DNA from: Antedon mediterranea
Lineage: Eukaryota; Echinodermata; Crinoidea; Comatulida; Antedonidae
Direction of reading: 5' to 3'
DNA length: 64,000 bases
Assembly (NCBI RefSeq): GCF_964355755.1
Contig: NC_092673.1
Coordinates: forward strand, 20,091,001-20,155,000
Below, piece after piece: positions 46,170 through 59,035 of this stretch; position 1 is the first letter of the stretch; every line of letters begins with the position of its first letter. Both the position numbers and the translations under genes were made by a program. The notes beneath the pieces were generated by a model, which had not been told where the DNA came from, searched no databases, and saw only the letters and a list, made by a program, of their open reading frames with translations.

Positions 46170-46622
46170 AAAAAATAAGGACGAGGGCAAGAAGATGAAC
46201 ATCTCTTGTGACGGGACTGTCTAAGAGAGAGCAAAAATGGAACAATAAATAAATAAAGATAATACCATGTAGTAAAAGTAAAATCTGATTAACAGCTGAT
46301 ACTGAGTTAGCTTGTATTGTAAGAAGGTGCATTCGTGTAACTAAAATCAAATGAAATATTCATTTTTATAACTTACAGTTTTCTTTTATTTCCCAAACCT
46401 CTGGAGATTCAGTCGTTTCATTGTAGTTTGCTATTGCCGCATATAAACTACCATCCACTGAGAAAAGTTTACCACTCTGAACTCCATGACCTGGTACTTG
46501 GAAATACTTTACGAATAGGTTACGGGTAAAATTCCATTTATACACCGTTGAGTTCACTTTAACATCGTAGTTTGTCACAAGTAAATAGTGGTTTGTAGCC
46601 AATTGCAAATACGATGCATCAC
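46170..46622 (-). pseudogene. Duplicated EAR exon fragment without its acceptor
   Basis: Nearly identical to gene A exon 17756-18043 and about 200 bases of its downstream intron (17,520-17,755). The translation LATNHYLLVTNYDVKVNSTV, then SGKLFSVDGSLYAAIANY is conserved, and the GTAAGTTATAAA donor is kept. Similarity ends abruptly at 46622, before the acceptor and first ~14 codons of the original, so this is a truncated segmental duplicate and unlikely to be spliced normally. Confidence 0.8.
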
Positions 46623-46843
46623 ATGCATTGTTGTAATAAATATAAGGTTTGTTTCTGCCTTTAACCGATATTGTTCAATATTTGTTTGACACATGTTAAT
46701 ATTACTTGCTGTAGTATTCTTTTAATGTTTATATATGTATAAATCTATAGAAGTCTTATAAAGGTAAAAAGTGGTCAGAAAATAGATATAAAACTAGAAT
46801 AGTATGACTATATCCCTGTCGCTCTACATGTTGTCTACTACTT

Positions 46844-47024
46844 AAGCTTGGTTCCCACTAGAACGTAACGCAAGGACGTAAACGCAACGCAAGCGTTTTA
46901 ACCAATGACAAGCGAAGTTACAGACAGTTAGCAATCACAAGCGAATAAGCTATCGCTTGTGATTGGTCTATTCACTTGCGTTGCGTTACGTCTTTACGTT
47001 GCGTCGCTAGTTGGAACCTCGCTT
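46844..47024. mobile_element. Palindromic MITE (AAGCTTGGTTCCCACTAG)
   Basis: An almost complete palindrome with arms of roughly 85 bases (AACGTAACGCAAGGACG on one side, its inverse on the other), flanked by TTA/TTAA. A fragment of the same family is visible at 61827-61912. Confidence 0.75.
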
Positions 47025-47026
47025 AA

Positions 47027-48484
47027 AGGCTGGTTTCCTGTCGACGTAAGAACATCACTTTTGTTGCGACTACGTCGATTTGTCGTAAGAAATGCAGATT
47101 TTACCGATTACGATCGAAAATTTACAAAATCGACGCAACGTAAGAAAAATGGTAACGACAAACGATTTTACAGGAAACCGATGACCTAACAATTGTTGCG
47201 TTACGACGTTTTCTTCCGATTTTACAGGAAACCGGGATTTTTGATCTTACGCTTGAATGAACGCCCTTGCGTCACGTTTCTTACGTCTCTTACGAAAGTT
47301 GACTTGAAGTCAACTTTCGCAAGAGACGTAAGCGCAATCGTAACAAGCAACCAATGAGCGACAAGAGTTATGACGTAATGTGTATGTCCTTATAGTGAAA
47401 TAAAGCCGGACAATAACATTTGTATGTATTTACTACTATAATTTTAGCCCACTTTACGATGTTGTACATACTTTACAAATGCACAGTAGTGTCAATAATA
47501 GGCCTAATAATGTTCTAATCAGGGAGTTTACAACTCATATCAAAATCTAATACTCTTATTTATGGACGTGCAATAAACAATCAGCATCGGTAGAAACGTC
47601 ACGAAAATGAACATTTGCAACAAGATAAGATATAGAAAGCCCCTTTGTAAACAATATAATATTATTATGTAACTTTAAAAAAAAATTGTTTGCTTGATTT
47701 TGTATAATTTATATTGTTTTGTTAAATTTATTCTTATTATAGGCCTGTAAATAATGGGTATCTTACTGCGGTAGTACTATCTCATGCTCGATTAAAGTAT
47801 GCCTGGGCCCATAGGCCAAGGCCTAGCCTAGGGCCTAGGTAGGTCTAATAATAATAGGAATCCCGAAATGATTTGCCTTTTTTTAATTTTGAAAACTATT
47901 TAAGGCTAGGCCTAAAGGGCCAGGATAATTCATTCATATTTTGATTCATACAATAATACATAGGCCTACTAGCCTAGGCTCCTTATAGGCTAGTTTGATT
48001 AGATTTTGGTCAAATCAATTCCTATTAGTACAGTATTAATTAAGTATTATTACTAATACTAGGGCCTAGCCTATCTACTAAAAATAATATGTTGGTGTGC
48101 TGCACTGACACTGATGCTGAGTAGCTACAGGTACAATAACATCATTCAACATTTCGCGCGAAAAATGATAAAACCCGCTCTAAAAAGAAACACCAATCAG
48201 AGATGTTGTTTCAAATACGTCATAAATCTGACCGACGTAAGAAAAAAATTTCAATTTTCGTAACAACACTAAAATCGACGTAAGCATACGACGTGTGTTT
48301 CACAGCTAAAATTTCAACTTTCGGGAGCAGCATAACTACAGATGTTTTTCTGCGGCCCGACACGATCTTGACTAACGTCAACGACGTCAATTTTTTCTCA
48401 ACTTTCGTAAGAGACGTAAGAAACGTATGAAACGCAAGAATCGTTACAAAATTCGACTTCTTACGTCGACAGGAAACCAGCCTT
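47027..48484. mobile_element. Non-autonomous transposon with AGGCTGGTTTCCTGTCGACG termini
   Basis: The two ends are perfect inverses for about 27 bases (AAGGCTGGTTTCCTGTCGAC at left). The subterminal regions are rich in ACGTAAG/CTTACGT motifs in both orientations. TTA-type flanks resemble the element at 16009-17354. The interior (47,400-48,100) has AGGCCTA clusters and no transposase. The 76-codon open frame near the left end is a terminal-repeat artefact. Confidence 0.75.
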
Positions 48485-48993
48485 TAGATGTATAACGTAA
48501 CGTAATTATACCATGGATGAAGTACGTCCTCTATACCCAATACACGAGCGGTATCACGTCTAACGACGTTTTTTTTTTGTTTTGTTTTTTACATTGTTAC
48601 ATTATTGTATTGTTTATGTCGAACTTTGTCATGGTTACCGCATGTTTTAGTAGTTTTAATATGTATGGTCATGTTTATGAAGAATATTGACTATTAATAT
48701 TTGTAAAATGCATATATAACAATGGTTAGGCTTAATAATGTATTTAACTAAAGTATTAACATAGGTGTTAGATAATTATTACCAAGCACGTTTGTTTTTA
48801 GTCATATAATAAAGTATATATTGAAATAATGCTGTAACTGAGTTTAGTGATTATTTAATTGCTGTTGATGGCGTGCTTACCTGGAATAATTTGCATAAAA
48901 ATGTGGCGCATGCGCACGTTTGGAATCAGGAATTTACTTACTAGCTGGTGTAGTTAGTTGAGACGATGCCAGCGTATACACAATTAGAGAATG

Positions 48994-51294
48994 CAGTCGA
49001 GCAGCAAAGTGCTCATTTAACCGTTAAAAAGCTGTTTTTTAACTGCGCAGGTCACTGAGCATCGCCAAGTTATAGTGACTTCCGGTTCGCTTTTCACTTC
49101 GCAGCAAGCATTTTGCATGGGAATACCCTTACAAATCTGCTGCAATTTCCACCATCCGGGTTAAATTATATCTTTCTATATTTGGAAATTGTTACTCCTA
49201 ATATGGAAGATCATTCCCGCCACAAAATGTTGGTATAAATAGCCCAGGAAATGACGACAGAGCTTATTGAAGAAAAAAGTGCAGATGGAGGTGTTCGTTG
49301 AGGTTGGCTACATGATTTATTTGTTTGGTTTCGTAGGGAATCCGGCACTTTTCTCATCAGCACGGAACCTTTATAAAAACTTAGTGGTTGGTTATTAGGT
49401 TATTAATCTATCTTTTCTGAAAGTTTAAGTTTGGTTCAGCTTGTGGGACGGATTCAATATCCGTTCAAAGCTGGGGATATATTCTAAGCAGACTCCATCT
49501 TGGATTCGTATGTTTAGTACAGGCCGTGTGGTTGAGTAATTTCAATCCTTCAAAATCACTATGTGCAATCCGTTTTTAAACCAGTTAATATACCAAAATA
49601 TGTTATTAGTAGCTTTATTATTTTGGATTTGGTGCTAGTTTGGTAAATATTGCAATATAATTGTAGATTATTTGGTTGTAAAAAAATGTACCCAACTTGT
49701 ATTATCTAGGGCTAGGCCTAGCCCATTTGACGGAAACCCAGTGCTATTTGTAGGGGATAGAGAGGGCCGCAGGCTAGTTTTTAGTGGCATATGGCCGACT
49801 TATTATAATCAATGTGAAGCCATATTATGTTTAAAATGTTGAATCTATATCCACTGGATTATGGATATATATCGTCGGATATTTAAAGAAAGGCCTAGGC
49901 CTAGACCTTTTAATTTATTTAATTAATTTAGGACTATATTACGGGAAATTCTTTGCCAAAGAAAAGAAAATACGTTGTGGCTGTTGGAGGTTTGTAAATA
50001 TATAATGACAATAATGTAGCCTAGGCTAGGAAGGAAGGACTGTAGGTAGGATTAGGTAATTTGGATGGTCGTACATAGTATGATATTTATATATACAGTA
50101 TAGTAGTGATCATGGCGACAACATTTAGGATGACTAAAGTTGACATTAAAATTATTTAACTATGAATAGCTCATTATTGGTGTTTTTTTTTTCTTTCATG
50201 TTTCTAAGAATAAACTATCCGACTTGTGATTCATCTTGTGCTGCAAAAACAATCCTATTTTGATATTTGTAAATTTATGTACGTAACAGATGTCTTTAAA
50301 AATAAAAAAAAAATTAAAATTTTTATTATCGCGATGATTTAACTAAAATATTGACATATATAACTTGATATTTTAGCCTGAGCAAGATAGTTTGATAGGC
50401 ATAGTTTACTTCGATGTAAACAAGATATTACATGTTATACTGTTTGTAAAATACTTTTGTGTAAATAAAATTATTTAATGGTGGTTAATCTATTAACTTG
50501 TTAATTTGTTTGTTAGTTATGATGTTATACTATTAATTATTTAGTTAGTAACCAAAGTGGAGTGGATTCGTGGCAGTTGCAACTTGACTGTAATATGCAT
50601 ATATATAATAATATTTACTTCTTCTTGGATAAAGTTAAAAGAAAATAAGCAATAATAAAAATTAAATATTTATTTTGCCATAAAGAAAGCAAAAACTAAA
50701 CATACAGTACTATTATGTACAGTAATACCATGGACCTATAGGTCCATGGTAATACATACTGTAGTATTGAGCACCAGTAGCAGAGACGTCTGGACAATCG
50801 AATATAATCGTTATCAGCTGTCTGGGTACCCAAGGCTAGTGCTAGAAAATGGCAAAAATTCGTGTATTCATTCGCCGTCAGCGAAATGAATCCGGCACTT
50901 TTCTCATCAGAAGCAAATCAACAAATCCTTTTATCAGTTTGTTTTGATATATAATCTGGATAATATATATTAAAATGGCCTTGGTTCAAGCATGTTTAAC
51001 AGGTAAAATCAGATTTTTCCCTACCTAGGCCCCTTAGCACTGCGGTAATCTACGCCGTGTGGGGGAACCGATCTCGGCAGTATTTCTTAAGTAGCCTATC
51101 TTTCGTAAAATCCTTAGTTGAATTGTATTAATATAAATTTAATTGTATGAATATGCTATTTAAATGTTATTGAAAATGTTTTTGCTGCATTTTGTAATTC
51201 CGCACTACTTGCTTTATCGCGATTCCAAGATGGCGGCAATTCAAATTTTGATTTGGTAATAATTCGCGAGGTCAACCACTCTGCTGCCCGACTG
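48994..51294 (+). mobile_element. 2.3-kb transposon copy with CAGTCG termini (left member of an inverted pair)
   Basis: Starts CAGTCGAGCAGCAAAGTG and ends with the inverse form CACTCTGCTGCCCGACTG. A 4-bp duplication AATG flanks it (48990-48993 and 51295-51298). Inside lies a perfect hairpin around TACCATGGACCTATAGGTCC (about 50,725-50,755) and a repeated GAATCCGGCACTTTTCTCAT (49,339 and 50,888). No transposase. Four-base target duplications occur in several DNA-transposon groups, and I do not assign one. Confidence 0.75.
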
Positions 51295-52929
51295 AATGGT
51301 GTGATTGCTACTGACAAAATGCCATGTGGTGCATGCGCACGTTTGGAATCTCCTTACTAGCTGGTGTAACTCTTCCAAGCACTCGTATTGAAAAAAGCTG
51401 TATCGCCAATCCAGCATTTGCCATCACCAACAGATTTTGGGTAGGAGCTATCTAATGGTAAACTTCAACCAGTGCTTCTGAAAAATGAAGCTATACCTAC
51501 TGCTTCGTTTTAGATGATTTATTGTGGATGCAAGACACGATGCATAACCATATAGATGTAGGTGCAAAAAGTCAAAACTACCATGTACAGCTTTATGCTA
51601 CTGTAACAACGCTAAAGATGACGACGGAAACCTTAGCATGGAATGATCAAAACTGATGCCCTTAACATGTTCATTCCAAATGTAGCTTAGGTGTTCACTT
51701 TTCTTTCAAACCTATAGGCCTACAATCATAATCCATCATATTGATGGCAGGTAATTTCCAAATTTCCAAATGTAGCTGACGTGTTCAAATTGTTTTTTAA
51801 TTCTATAATCATAATCAATCATATTGATGGCAGGTACTATACAATCATAATCCATCATATTGATGGCATTTAATTTCCAAATTTCCAAATGTAGCTGACG
51901 TGTTCAAATTCTTTTTAAAATCTATAATCATAATCCATCATATTGATGGCAGGTAATTTTCAAATGTAGCTTATGTGTTCAATTTCTTTTTTAAATCTAT
52001 AATCATAATCCATCATATTGATGGCAGGTAATTTCCAAATGTAGCTGACATGTTCACATTTAAAAAAATCTATAATCATAACACATCATATTTGATGGCA
52101 GTGAATTTTATAATTTTACTAATTATTATTGTGTATAAATAATTTCATAGTTATGCAATTATATTATATTCAGTATACAGTAGGCCTATGCTGTAGTTTA
52201 AAGGTCAATAACCATACTATCGGCCATTCTTGTACAAAATGTGCCATTAGACTGGATAGAAACACACATGTTTTAAACAATTTAAAAAGAAAAAAAAATT
52301 CATAAGACCACAATTTTCAAAGTTATATTATTATTATATTATTATATTTGACTAATAGTTCAAAGGTCAATAGTTGTAGAATCGGCCATTTTTTGTAAAA
52401 ACATTTCATTATAATAAATAAGAATGTATAGTTTCTGAACAATTTGAGCCCTATTTCGTGTTTCTCCGATTATTGGTTACCGAGATACGATAAATCAAGG
52501 TCAAAGGTCAAAATGTTAGAAATAAGACTTGCATCCATTTTTTGAGAAAATGTGTCATTAAAGTGAATATAAAAACATATATTTAAAACATTTTGACACC
52601 AAAATTAATTATCTGTGACTGGTGGTTCTCGAGATATAGGGTAATTATAAAAAATGGCCGCCATTTTTAATTATGCAAATTAAGGGCTTAGATGGCCGAA
52701 TTTCACTTGGGATCCGCCATATTCGTAATCAGCGAGGTCGAAATATCCTAAATCAAGTGGATCCCAGCTTCTACCCAAAAATGCTTCTTACATCATATTT
52801 CAGAGGAAATAGAACTTGTCTATATGCTTAACAGCGCGTATTGTTGATTCTTTACCTATTTGTATTCTTTGGTTGAGCCCATGGAGAATACACGGCCACA
52901 TGTTTGTGAGAAGATCCAAGGTGAGAAAA
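51295..52929. repeat. Spacer between the inverted pair, with a minisatellite
   Basis: From about 51,690 to 52,095, a ~75-100-bp unit built on TCATAATCCATCATATTGATGG and CCAAATGTAGCTGACGTGTT repeats about five times. The first 60 bases of the spacer (GCATGCGCACGTTTGGAATC) also occur just left of the first transposon copy at 48,906. No gene recognised. Confidence 0.65.
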
Positions 52930-55881
52930 CAGTCGGGCAGCAAAGTGGTTGACCTCGCGAATTATTACCAAATCAAAATTTGAATTGCCGCCATCTTGGA
53001 ATCGCGATAAAGCAAGTAGTTCGGAATTACAAAATGCAGCAAAACAAAATTTCAATAACATTTAAATAGCTAGCAAATTCATACAATTAAATTTATATTA
53101 ATAAAATTCAACTAAGGATTTTACGAAAGATAGGCTACTTAAGAAATACTGCCGAGATCGGTTCCCCCACACGGCGTAGGGTACCGCAGTGCTAAGGGGC
53201 CTAGGTAGGAAAAAATCTGATTTTACCTGTTAAACATGCTTGAACCAAGGCCATTTTAATATATATTATCCAGATTATATATCAAAACAAACTGATAAAA
53301 GGATTTGTTGATTTGCTTCTGATGAGAAAAGTGCCGGATTCATTTCGCTGACGGCGAATGAATACACGAATTTTCGCCATTTTCTAGCACTAGCCTTGGG
53401 TACCCAGACAGCTGATAACGATTATATTCGATTGTCCAGACGTCTCTGCTACTGGTGCTCAATACTACAGTATGTATTACCATGGACCTATAGGTCCATG
53501 GTATTACTGTACATATAGTACTGTATGTTTAGTTTTTGCTTTTTTTATGGCAAAATAAATATTTAATTTTTATTATTGCTTATTTTGCTTTAACTTTATC
53601 CAAGAAGAAGTAAATATTATTATATATATGCATATTACAGTCAAGTTGCAACTGCCACGAATCCACTCCACTTTGGTTACTAACTAAATAATTAATAGTA
53701 TAACATCATAACTAACAAACAAATTAACAAGTTAATAAATTAACCACCATTAAATAATTTTATTTACAAAAAAGTATTTTACATACAGTATAACATGTAA
53801 TATCTTATTTACATCGAAGTAAAATATGCCTATTAAACTATCTTGCTCAAGCTAAAATATCAAGTTATATATGTCAATATTTGAGTTAAATCATCGCGAT
53901 AATAAAAATTTTTATTTTTTTTAATTTTTAAAGACATCTGTTACGTACATCAATTTACAAATATCAAAATAGGATTGTTTTTGCAGCACAAGATGAATCA
54001 CAAGTCGGATAGTTTATTCTTAGAAACCTGAAAGAAAAAAAAAACACCAATAATGAGCTATTCATAGTTAAATAATTTTAATGTCAACTTTAGTCATCCT
54101 AAATTTTGTCGCCATGATCACTACTATACACAATACTCTGTATATATAAATATCATACTATGTACGACCATCCAAATTACCTCATCCTACCTACAGTCCT
54201 TCCTAGCCTAGGCTACATTATTGTCATATTATTTACAAACCTCCAACAGCCACAACGTATTTTCTTTTCTTTGGCAAAGAATTTCCCGTAATATAGTCCT
54301 AAATTAATTAAATAAATCAAAAGGTCTAGGCCTAGGCCTTTCTTTAAATATCCGACGATATATATCCATAATCCAGTGGATATAGATTCAACATTTTAAA
54401 CATAATAATAATATGGCTTCACATTGATTATAATAAGTCGGTGATATGCCACTAAAAACTAGCCTGCGGCCCTCTCTATCCGCCTACAAATAGCACTGGG
54501 TTTCCGTCAAATGGGCTAGGCCTAGCCTAGGCCTAGATAATACTACAAGTTGGGTACATTTTTTTACAACCAAATAATCTACAATTATATTGCAATATTT
54601 ACCAAACTAGCACCAAATCAAAAATAATAAAGCTACTAATAACATATTTTGGTATATTAACTGGTTTAAAAACGGATTGCACATAGTGATTTTGAAGGAT
54701 TGAAATTACTCAACCACACGGCCTGTACTAAACATACGAATCCAAGATGGAGTCTGCTTAGAATATATCCCCAGCTTTGAACGGATATTGAATCCGTCCC
54801 ACAAGCTGAACCAAGCTTAAAGCCCCATTCCCTACGTTTTTTAGATCTAATTTAAGATCACAAACTATATTTAATGTAAAAATAATACTATATGGTCCTA
54901 TTGCGATAACTTTTTTCGTCTTTAAACGGTTAAAAATGTGAAAAATAAGCCGATTCTAATAATTATAGCGGCCCGCTATAAATCCCAAAATGCATTGCGC
55001 GCGGATTGATATTTTTGTTTTTCACCTGTAATTCGCCCACTTTTCGATCGATCGTGAGGCCAAAACAAATGGAAGACTCCTAACTTTTCAGCGAAAATAC
55101 CGGGTTTTCCCCAATTTGTATCAACGGAGTCTGGCAAAAATAGAAAGACAATTAATGCAGCAACTATACAACGTCAGGCTAGGTATATAGCTCGCGTACG
55201 ATGTTCGTACTTTACCGATGCTTACCAGCTAGGCCTACAAAACTAAGCCTAGCTAGGCTAGGCCTAAGACCGTCCACGAGAGGTCGATCGCCACGAGCTA
55301 CTTAGGTAGTGCTTTGTTTCTCACTTTTTATCATAATTTACCATAAAACGTACATTTAAGACAAGGAATGACATGGTTTAATGTTTTTAAAGTGATATAT
55401 ATGTATTATTTTCCAAAAAACGTCCAAAATTGCAGGGAAGGGGTCTTTAAACTTTCAGAAAAGATAGATTAATAACCTAATAACCAACCACTAAGTTTTT
55501 ATAAAGGTTCCGTGCTGATGAGAAAAGAACCGGATTCCCTACGAAACCAAACAAATAAATCATGTAGCCTACCTCAACGAACACCTCCATCTGCACTTTT
55601 TTCTTCAATAAGCTCTGTCGTCCTTTCCTGGGCTATTTATACCAAAATTTTGTGGCGGGAATAATCTTCCATATTAGGAGTAACAATTTCCAAATATAGA
55701 AAGATATAATTTAACCCGGATGGTGGAAATTGCAGCAGATTTGTAAGGGTATTCCCATGCAAAATGCTTGCCGCGAAGTGAAAAGCGAACCGGAAGTCAC
55801 TATAACTTGGCGATGCTCAGTGACCTGCGCAGTTAAAAAACAGCGTTTTAACGGTTAAATGAGCACTTTGCTGCTCGACTG
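52930..55881 (-). mobile_element. 2.3-kb transposon copy with CAGTCG termini (right member, opposite orientation)
   Basis: Inverse copy of 48994-51294. Begins CAGTCGGGCAGCAAAGTGG and ends CTTTGCTGCTCGACTG, with its own 4-bp duplication AAAA (52926-52929 and 55882-55885). The longer size comes from a 626-bp insertion at 54821-55446. Different target duplications show two independent insertions rather than one large palindrome. Confidence 0.75.
54821..55446. mobile_element. MITE with TTAA target (piggyBac-like), nested in the right transposon copy
   Basis: Imperfect ends AGCCCCATTCCCTACG and the inverse of AGACCCCTTCCCTGC, flanked by TTAA on both sides (54817-54820 and 55447-55450). The left transposon copy near 49,430 shows the empty site AGTTTAAGTTTGG. 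No protein gene. Confidence 0.7.
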
Positions 55882-56098
55882 AAAAGGGGTCTTAAAATTG
55901 CTGTTGAGTTGATGCATAACGGACTGTGCCGCTTCGCGCGCGTTTAGAATGTTCAGTGCGCGCCCGTAGTAAAGTATTCGCCGATTACATTGTAAATGGT
56001 GCCATGATGCGTACATCATCACGTGAAAAACCTAATTTGCTTGTAGGCTTATTATTTTTTCTGAAGCAAATTTAGATATTTTTTCGATTTAATTTCAG

Positions 56099-56301
56099 TA
56101 ACGGTTCACCAACAAATGCATACAGATACAACGATACTAATGAACGGTATGAATATTATCAACAATTAACGGGAAAAAGTGATGCAAAACAAATAGAACA
56201 TTTTATCATTAATGGACAATTGTATGTGTTTGTCATCAACTACAAAATAGGTGAAAAGGAAAACATAGACTCCTACATCTACATATTTGATTCACGAACG
56301 G
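56099..56301 (+). CDS. Gene B exon: EAR repeat
   Basis: Between TTTCAG and GTAAGT. Encodes AYRYNDTNERYEYYQQL and HFIINGQLYVFVINYK, then YIYIFDSRTG. Homologous to gene A exon 18375-18565 with the same splice phases, but on the plus strand and clearly diverged. First of four exons visible. The 5' part of gene B is not recognisable in the repeat-filled sequence to the left. Confidence 0.85.
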
Positions 56302-56609
56302 GTAAGTGTATAATCTGTTTTGATTTAAAGAAGACAGACCCTGCATCCCAATTGACAGTATCACTGTAATGGGGAGAAGGGGTATATTCCAGATAACTGT
56401 TTTTTTATCTTATTCTTTTTTTTATGACAAGATCAATGTGTATACTTCGTTGTCAAGGTCACCTCTGCAAGACTTTTATTATTTTAGTTGGATGTGCGCA
56501 CACTCAATAATGGTTTTGTTTTCACTTTTTTACTTTCACTCAATCTAGCTTTCTGCTAGTTTCTGTACGGCTCATAATAATAGACGATCTACGACTCACA
56601 TCTTTTGAG

Positions 56610-56788
56610 TCCGGCACAGTTCCGATTCGGCGCCGTCAAATAAAATCGAACCTGAAGTTTCGTTTTCACGACGCTCCACGCGGCTATGCGCCAATAGATC
56701 GATAAGTGCATAACCACGTGGAGCGTCCTGAAAACGAAACACTAACATTCAATTTGATTTGCCGTCGCCTGACCGGAATTGTGCCGGA
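56610..56788. mobile_element. Palindromic MITE in a gene B intron
   Basis: Near-complete palindrome from TCCGGCACAGTTCCG to its inverse CGGAATTGTGCCGGA, with the central arms ACGCTCCACG/CGTGGAGCGT. Lies in the intron between exons 56301 and 57195. Confidence 0.7.
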
Positions 56789-57194
56789 AAAACTAGTTTT
56801 CTAAAGCTTTACGTCTTATCACTTAAACTTATTTAGGCACATCACTCTTTTTTGTCAAACTAGTTTGATAGTGTACACGTAATGTTACTGTGTCCATATT
56901 GGGCATTTTTTGTATGTGACCTAGAGACTGTGTAAACAGAGCTTTAGGTTGTGAACGAAATGCTTATAAGAAATGTTCCCGCTGTGATAGTTATGTGCCT
57001 GTGATCTGTGTAACTATAGTTACTATATGTATACCACCTCACCATCTTGTAGTTCCTACGTTTGTATCTCTCTTATTGTCCTTTTTATGATGTTTTTCCA
57101 AGTGTCACCAGTTGGAATTTTTATTGTTATCAATAAGTCGAAACGCCGTCTAGAAGTCCCGAGATTACTACACTATACATTTGTTGTGTTTTAG

Positions 57195-57500
57195 GTTTCC
57201 TCGCTCAACATCAAACGTTAGACACATGGGGTGGACATGACGCATCGTATTTAGAATTGAATTCAAATCATTATTTACTTGTGGTTGATTATCGTGAGCA
57301 ACATAGTGTTGTAAACTCAACAGTATATAAATGGAATTTTAACAATACCCAATTTGTAGAGTATGCTAAAATACCAGTTCGTGGTGGCCACAGTGGTAAA
57401 CTATTCTCAATGGATGGTGTATTGTACGCGGCAATAGCAAACTATCTCACAACAACGAATGAATACACAATTAAATCTCACGTTTGGAAACTAAAACAAG
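57195..57500 (+). CDS. Gene B exon: EAR repeat
   Basis: After a TTTTAG acceptor and before GTAAGT. Encodes HDASYLELNSNHYLLVVDY and SGKLFSMDGVLYAAIANYL, the EAR-repeat signature, homologous to gene A exon 17756-18043 with matching phases. Part of a beta-propeller in a secreted or surface protein of TSPEAR/LGI-like type. Confidence 0.88.
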
Positions 57501-57820
57501 GTAAGTGAAATGCAATTTTAGAAACGTATAATGATCCTCGTTCTCACTGCAGTCTCGAATGACAGAAGACAATAAGTGAGGCTATGCTTTTGTCAAATTT
57601 AGCTAACAAACGACGTAAACCAGACCGACAAAGAGTCTAAGAATAGAAAATAACTTAGTTGGCGACGTGTCGGTGACAATTGACTGCGCGCGTGCCGCAG
57701 AATACATAATAATTGTGGTGTTACAGTTTAGTCCAGGCAGCAAATCGTACTTTATTGCCCACGTGCACGTGAAATGCGCAGCATTTTCAGGGAATTCTAT
57801 TCCATACTGTCACTTTTTAG

Positions 57821-58047
57821 GTGGTGTTACTGAACTAGTACAGTCACTTGACGAATCGGGCGCAGGATCAACTGGAATCGATGCATTCACAAATGACGGA
57901 GATACTTTCCTAGTAGGTGTCAATAAATTGGGCATGGATTGTGCACAGAACACAATAGTTTATAGATGGGACAAGTCGACTAATGAATTTAAAATTCATC
58001 AACGTATTCCTGTTGAACATTGCGCCTACAGATCTACCATTTTCAAG
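57821..58047 (+). CDS. Gene B exon: EAR repeat
   Basis: After TTTTTAG and before GTAAGT. Encodes GGVTELVQSLDESGAGSTG, then IDAFTNDGDTFLVGVNKLG, with VYRWDKSTNEFKIHQRIP. It continues the frame from the previous exon and ends in phase 0, as required by the last exon. Confidence 0.85.
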
Positions 58048-58555
58048 GTAAGTACAAAGTGCCCTTTTATTTTTACCATAAATAGCCAACGCCAAACATT
58101 TTCACTTCAGACCAATCGAATGTAATACTCTACTTTCGAGTCCGAAACTTCGGTTGGACTGAATAAAGACAATGATTGAGTTGTGTGTCTACTGACAACG
58201 GTGTAGCTGGAAGTTATAGTAAAAAGACAAAAGTTGAGAAAGTATGGTTTTTTGAAAAGAAGAAGTGACCGCTTGTTGATTGATGGTAACAACATAGGAA
58301 AATATATTTGCAAAATAAAGGTGAGAGAGAAGAAGTGAATGGATAGAGAATTTGTATTCAATTGGAAAGGTGGACTAACTGAAGGCAAACAAGCGGCGTT
58401 CTATAGGAATTTCTACGATAATTAAGGACTTTGGGAAATGAGCTGAACTTTTCTGTTATTATAAAAGGTGCTAACATATAAACCTTTATTTGTTTTATTA
58501 GTTGTAATGTCCCATAATGATAATATTGGGGTGTTTTTTGTTCGTGTTTTTACAG

Positions 58556-58819
58556 GTTGGCGGAGAAGTGTTTATAATAATAGCCACAACCAGATCGGAA
58601 AGAGGTGGAAGTAGTAATGATAAATATACTTCGTCATCTCCAATATTTAAACTCGAGGGTATAACTATGTTCATAAAATATGGAGCCATGACATCACATG
58701 CCTGTTTTGATATAACATTTTTTGAGCGAGATGGGGAGTACTTTTTAGGTCAGTCAAATATACGAAATGTTAATGGCGGCTTAAGTAATGCCGCATTAAA
58801 CATATACCAATGGTTGTAG
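58556..58819 (+). CDS. Gene B terminal exon: last EAR repeat and stop
   Basis: After TTTTTACAG. Encodes GGEVFIIIATTRSERGGSS, then SPIFKLEGITMFIKYGAMTS, ending ALNIYQWL before TAG. Closing the protein with an EAR strand of the form xIYxW is common for these propellers. A poly(A) signal follows at 58956-58961. Confidence 0.87.
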   Translation, partial: VGGEVFIIIATTRSERGGSSNDKYTSSSPIFKLEGITMFIKYGAMTSHACFDITFFERDGEYFLGQSNIRNVNGGLSNAALNIYQWL

Positions 58820-58955
58820 TTGCTCCGGGCTAATGCCTTCGATTTAGACACACAAAGCGGCCACTAACTATATTTTTAGAAATGTGTTGTAAGAGAAGGT
58901 TTGTTTATTTGCATTCGATTATAGGTGTTATCATATATTTAACAAAATCATTTTT

Positions 58956-58961
58956 AATAAA
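58956..58961 (+). terminator. Gene B polyadenylation signal
   Basis: AATAAA 137 bases after the stop codon, on the coding strand. Confidence 0.65.
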
Positions 58962-59035
58962 ACAGTAACTTGCCTGGTATCATATAATTATATGACATAA
59001 ATTTGTTTAAACTTTGCCATTTTAAAGCCGTTTGC

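Noticed and set aside
46959-47189. 76-codon open frame
   Set aside because: Spans the ends of two adjacent non-autonomous transposons.
48994-55881. A single giant palindromic element
   Set aside because: Separate target duplications (AATG and AAAA) and internal CAGTCG ends show two independent copies.
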